In this document: positions 62,226 through 64,000 of the stretch, piece after piece | Numbering within the stretch: position 1 is the stretch's first letter | Layout of the letters: each line of letters opens with the position of its first letter | Assembly: GCA_949752735.1 (NCBI GenBank) | Contig: OX457047.1 | Coordinates: 14,609,674 to 14,673,673 of the forward strand | DNA length: 64,000 bases | From: Lumbricus terrestris | Lineage: Eukaryota; Annelida; Clitellata; Crassiclitellata; Lumbricidae | Reading direction: 5' to 3' | Notes under the pieces: model-generated | The model's input: the letters and a program-made list of their open reading frames with translations, nothing else | Told to the model about the DNA's origin: nothing | The model's database searches: none | Made by a program: the position numbers and the translations under genes

Positions 62226-62444
62226 ATGGAAATAATTAGAGAGTTGATTTACGTGCATTACCCCTTCAACGGCGTTCCCAACCCATTGCCCTACAACCCT
62301 CGTGGTCAAAGGCACAACGAAGTTGGCGGTCCGGCCTTTATTCTAAACCCTGAAATGAACGTCGTTGTCGAAGGTCCTATCGCTATGGACTGGGTATGCG
62401 GATTTTGTCGTTGCCATGTGTCAATACAAGTTCAGGCGATCTAA
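62226..62444 (+). CDS. hypothetical open frame, 72 codons or first exon of 56
   Basis: Starts in good context (AACAATGGA). The peptide MEIIRELIYVHYPFNGVPNP and YNPRGQRHNEVGGPAFIL has a protein-like composition and is locally more GC-rich than its surroundings. A GTATGC after GACTGG at 62393 could be a phase-0 donor. I recognise no family. It could also be an inserted gene fragment. Confidence 0.25.
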   Translation: MEIIRELIYVHYPFNGVPNPLPYNPRGQRHNEVGGPAFILNPEMNVVVEGPIAMDWVCGFCRCHVSIQVQAI

Positions 62445-63659
62445 GTTCACAGCGGGCAGTCTTCAACATTATACGCATTGGCCCTTACTTGTGACTTTCC
62501 CAGCAACGTACCATAATCATGGGGCCATTGACGTGTCCCCATGTTTGTCTATCGCAGGAACCATCCACAAGTTTCACACGATCGCTCTTCCCCGGCGTTC
62601 CATATTCCATCGTGCATGATACACTTCTATGCAGAAGACCCGTGAAGTAGGAATCCATTTCTGTGACGCCCAAAGAAAACTGATTAACTGACTATTCAGC
62701 AAGTTGCATTAGCCTAAGAGAGGTGTGGATTTTCATTTTGTATAAATGTAGTACTGAAAGATTGGATTTCATTGAAAGACATTGCAAGAAGTTAGATCTT
62801 AATGAAAGACCGACGTCTGAGACCTGCCATCCATCTTCTTATATTTAGGCCTATAGGTAATTTTTGTCGTCTCCTATTGTCATTGGCTGTTCAGGTCTGA
62901 ACACCATTAGTCGTCACACACACACGCACACACACAAACACACGCACACGCACACACACACAAACACACACTAATGTGGTCAATTGCAACTGCACAAACA
63001 AGAAGACGATTTTTTTGCAAAATCTGTCAATTTGCCACCAACGAGACTTTCCAATATCTGTCATCCAAAATAAAACCCGCTTAAGCCGATCGTTTGCCTC
63101 ACTCCCGCTTCTTGCAACCGGACTCAATTTCACTCAAATTTCCACTTCGTAGCCTACTATCTGCCTATTTCTCTCTACAACAGCTGTGTCACTTCGCAGC
63201 GCTGGTAAATAAGCTGACGCCCTCTAACTTTGAGTAGCGCGTTGGAAATTACGTGTGCTTAATTACAAATAACTTTTTCATGGGTAGAAAAATCTTGCAA
63301 CCAAGCATCAATGTTTGCCGAGTTGAGATCTTAATAGCAAGCTCAGTGACACGTAGGCTACAGTTCCATTATCAACAGAATCATGACGTCATAATATATA
63401 AGCCTAGGCCTAATATTACTGGTCGTCTATTTTGGGAATGAATTGTTCAATGTGACGTACCAGGATTTCCAAGTAATAATTGCATAAATAGCGAAGGCAA
63501 CTCAGTGAAACTGACTTGAGGCGCGAATCCCGCGATTCCTCGAAGGCTTGCCAAGTTTTGCTAAGCTAGTGACGCTGCAGATCGAGCCGATTTAAACTGT
63601 AGGCTGTAACTATAGGTCTCCAAGACAGTGTTTCCGCGTCTAACATTCTGGGCTCTGGG
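62445..63659. other. intergenic, (CA)n, no gene called
   Basis: CA/CGCA microsatellite at 62918-62975. No recognisable gene or element end. Confidence 0.5.
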
Positions 63660-63667
63660 GTGGAATA

Positions 63668-63961
63668 CAGTGCCGGCGCCAGGATTTCAGTTTTGGAGGG
63701 GCTGAAGCCCGCGGCCAAATTTTCCATTTTCGCCGCCAAAATTTCTGACGACTTTTTTTTTTTTTTTAGTCATCGGTTAAAATCTCATGAAAATTTTCCA
63801 TGTTCACCGCCAAAATTTCTGACGACCTTTTTTTTTTTTTTTAGTCATCGACCAAAATCGTGGATATTTCAATGTAAAATAATTCAGATGGTCATTTTTT
63901 TAGGGGGGGCTGAGCCTCTTGTAGGGGGGCTTAGCCCCCAGCCCCCCTAGCGCCGCCACTG
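63668..63961. mobile_element. hAT-type MITE, 294 bp, 8-bp TSD with one mismatch
   Basis: Flanks GTGGAATA (63660-63667) and ATGGAATA (63962-63969). Ends are CAGTGCCGGCGCCAGGA and, inverted, CAGTGGCGGCGCTAGGG. Internally, CGCCAAAATTTCTGACGAC plus a T-run and AGTCATCG occurs twice, about 80 bp apart. Confidence 0.85.
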
Positions 63962-64000
63962 ATGGAATAGCCTACGATTGGCTTATGAGCTTAGGCTATT

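Overview
This is a gene-poor, repeat-rich stretch of an animal nuclear genome. Genes have spliced introns with GT/AG boundaries, microsatellites are abundant, and SINE, LINE, LTR and DNA-transposon relics lie between genes. I infer a marine invertebrate deuterostome, most likely an echinoderm or relative. The basis is the mix of element types and the very frequent word AGGCCTA; nothing in the window identifies the species.

Layout. 1-1661: 3' end of a Ty3/gypsy-type retrotransposon, in which RNase H is the last Pol domain and is followed by a polypurine tract and a putative LTR. 1662-8040: intergenic, with an 806-bp foldback element around TATG/CATA arrays, two SINE families and simple repeats. 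8274-10886 (minus): an intronless FoxD forkhead transcription factor gene. 11-27 kb: microsatellites, a CR1/L2-like LINE 3' end, mariner-type ends, a 2.1-kb element inserted in a TATG array, several small hAT-type elements, and a 1.7-kb CTGT/CGGT satellite. 27-39 kb: nested and adjacent DNA transposons (long-TIR 2.3 kb, hAT-type 2.6 kb, 1.4 kb and 146 bp, and a mariner relic split by a SINE) plus two minisatellites. 39-44 kb: AT-rich and nearly transposon-free. 44129-46750 (minus): an 871-873 residue nuclear-looking protein I do not recognise, with a probable upstream exon near 48.0-48.1 kb. 49902-50345 (minus): a possible small gene facing away from the next one. 51560-59046 (plus): a complete 12-coding-exon FZR1/Cdh1 gene, the APC/C activator. 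59-64 kb: downstream sequence, minisatellites, one orphan open frame and a final hAT-type element.

The three convincing genes do not form an operon or pathway. FoxD is a developmental regulator, FZR1 a cell-cycle ubiquitin-ligase activator, and the middle protein is unknown. The strongest structural signal is the transposon record: eight hAT-type elements bounded by 8-bp target duplications (five perfect, one at 7/8 with the same family ends, two others at 7/8), a LINE and SINE sharing a 3' tail, and a SINE sitting inside a mariner transposase relic. I found no CRISPR, operon or other novel multi-gene system.
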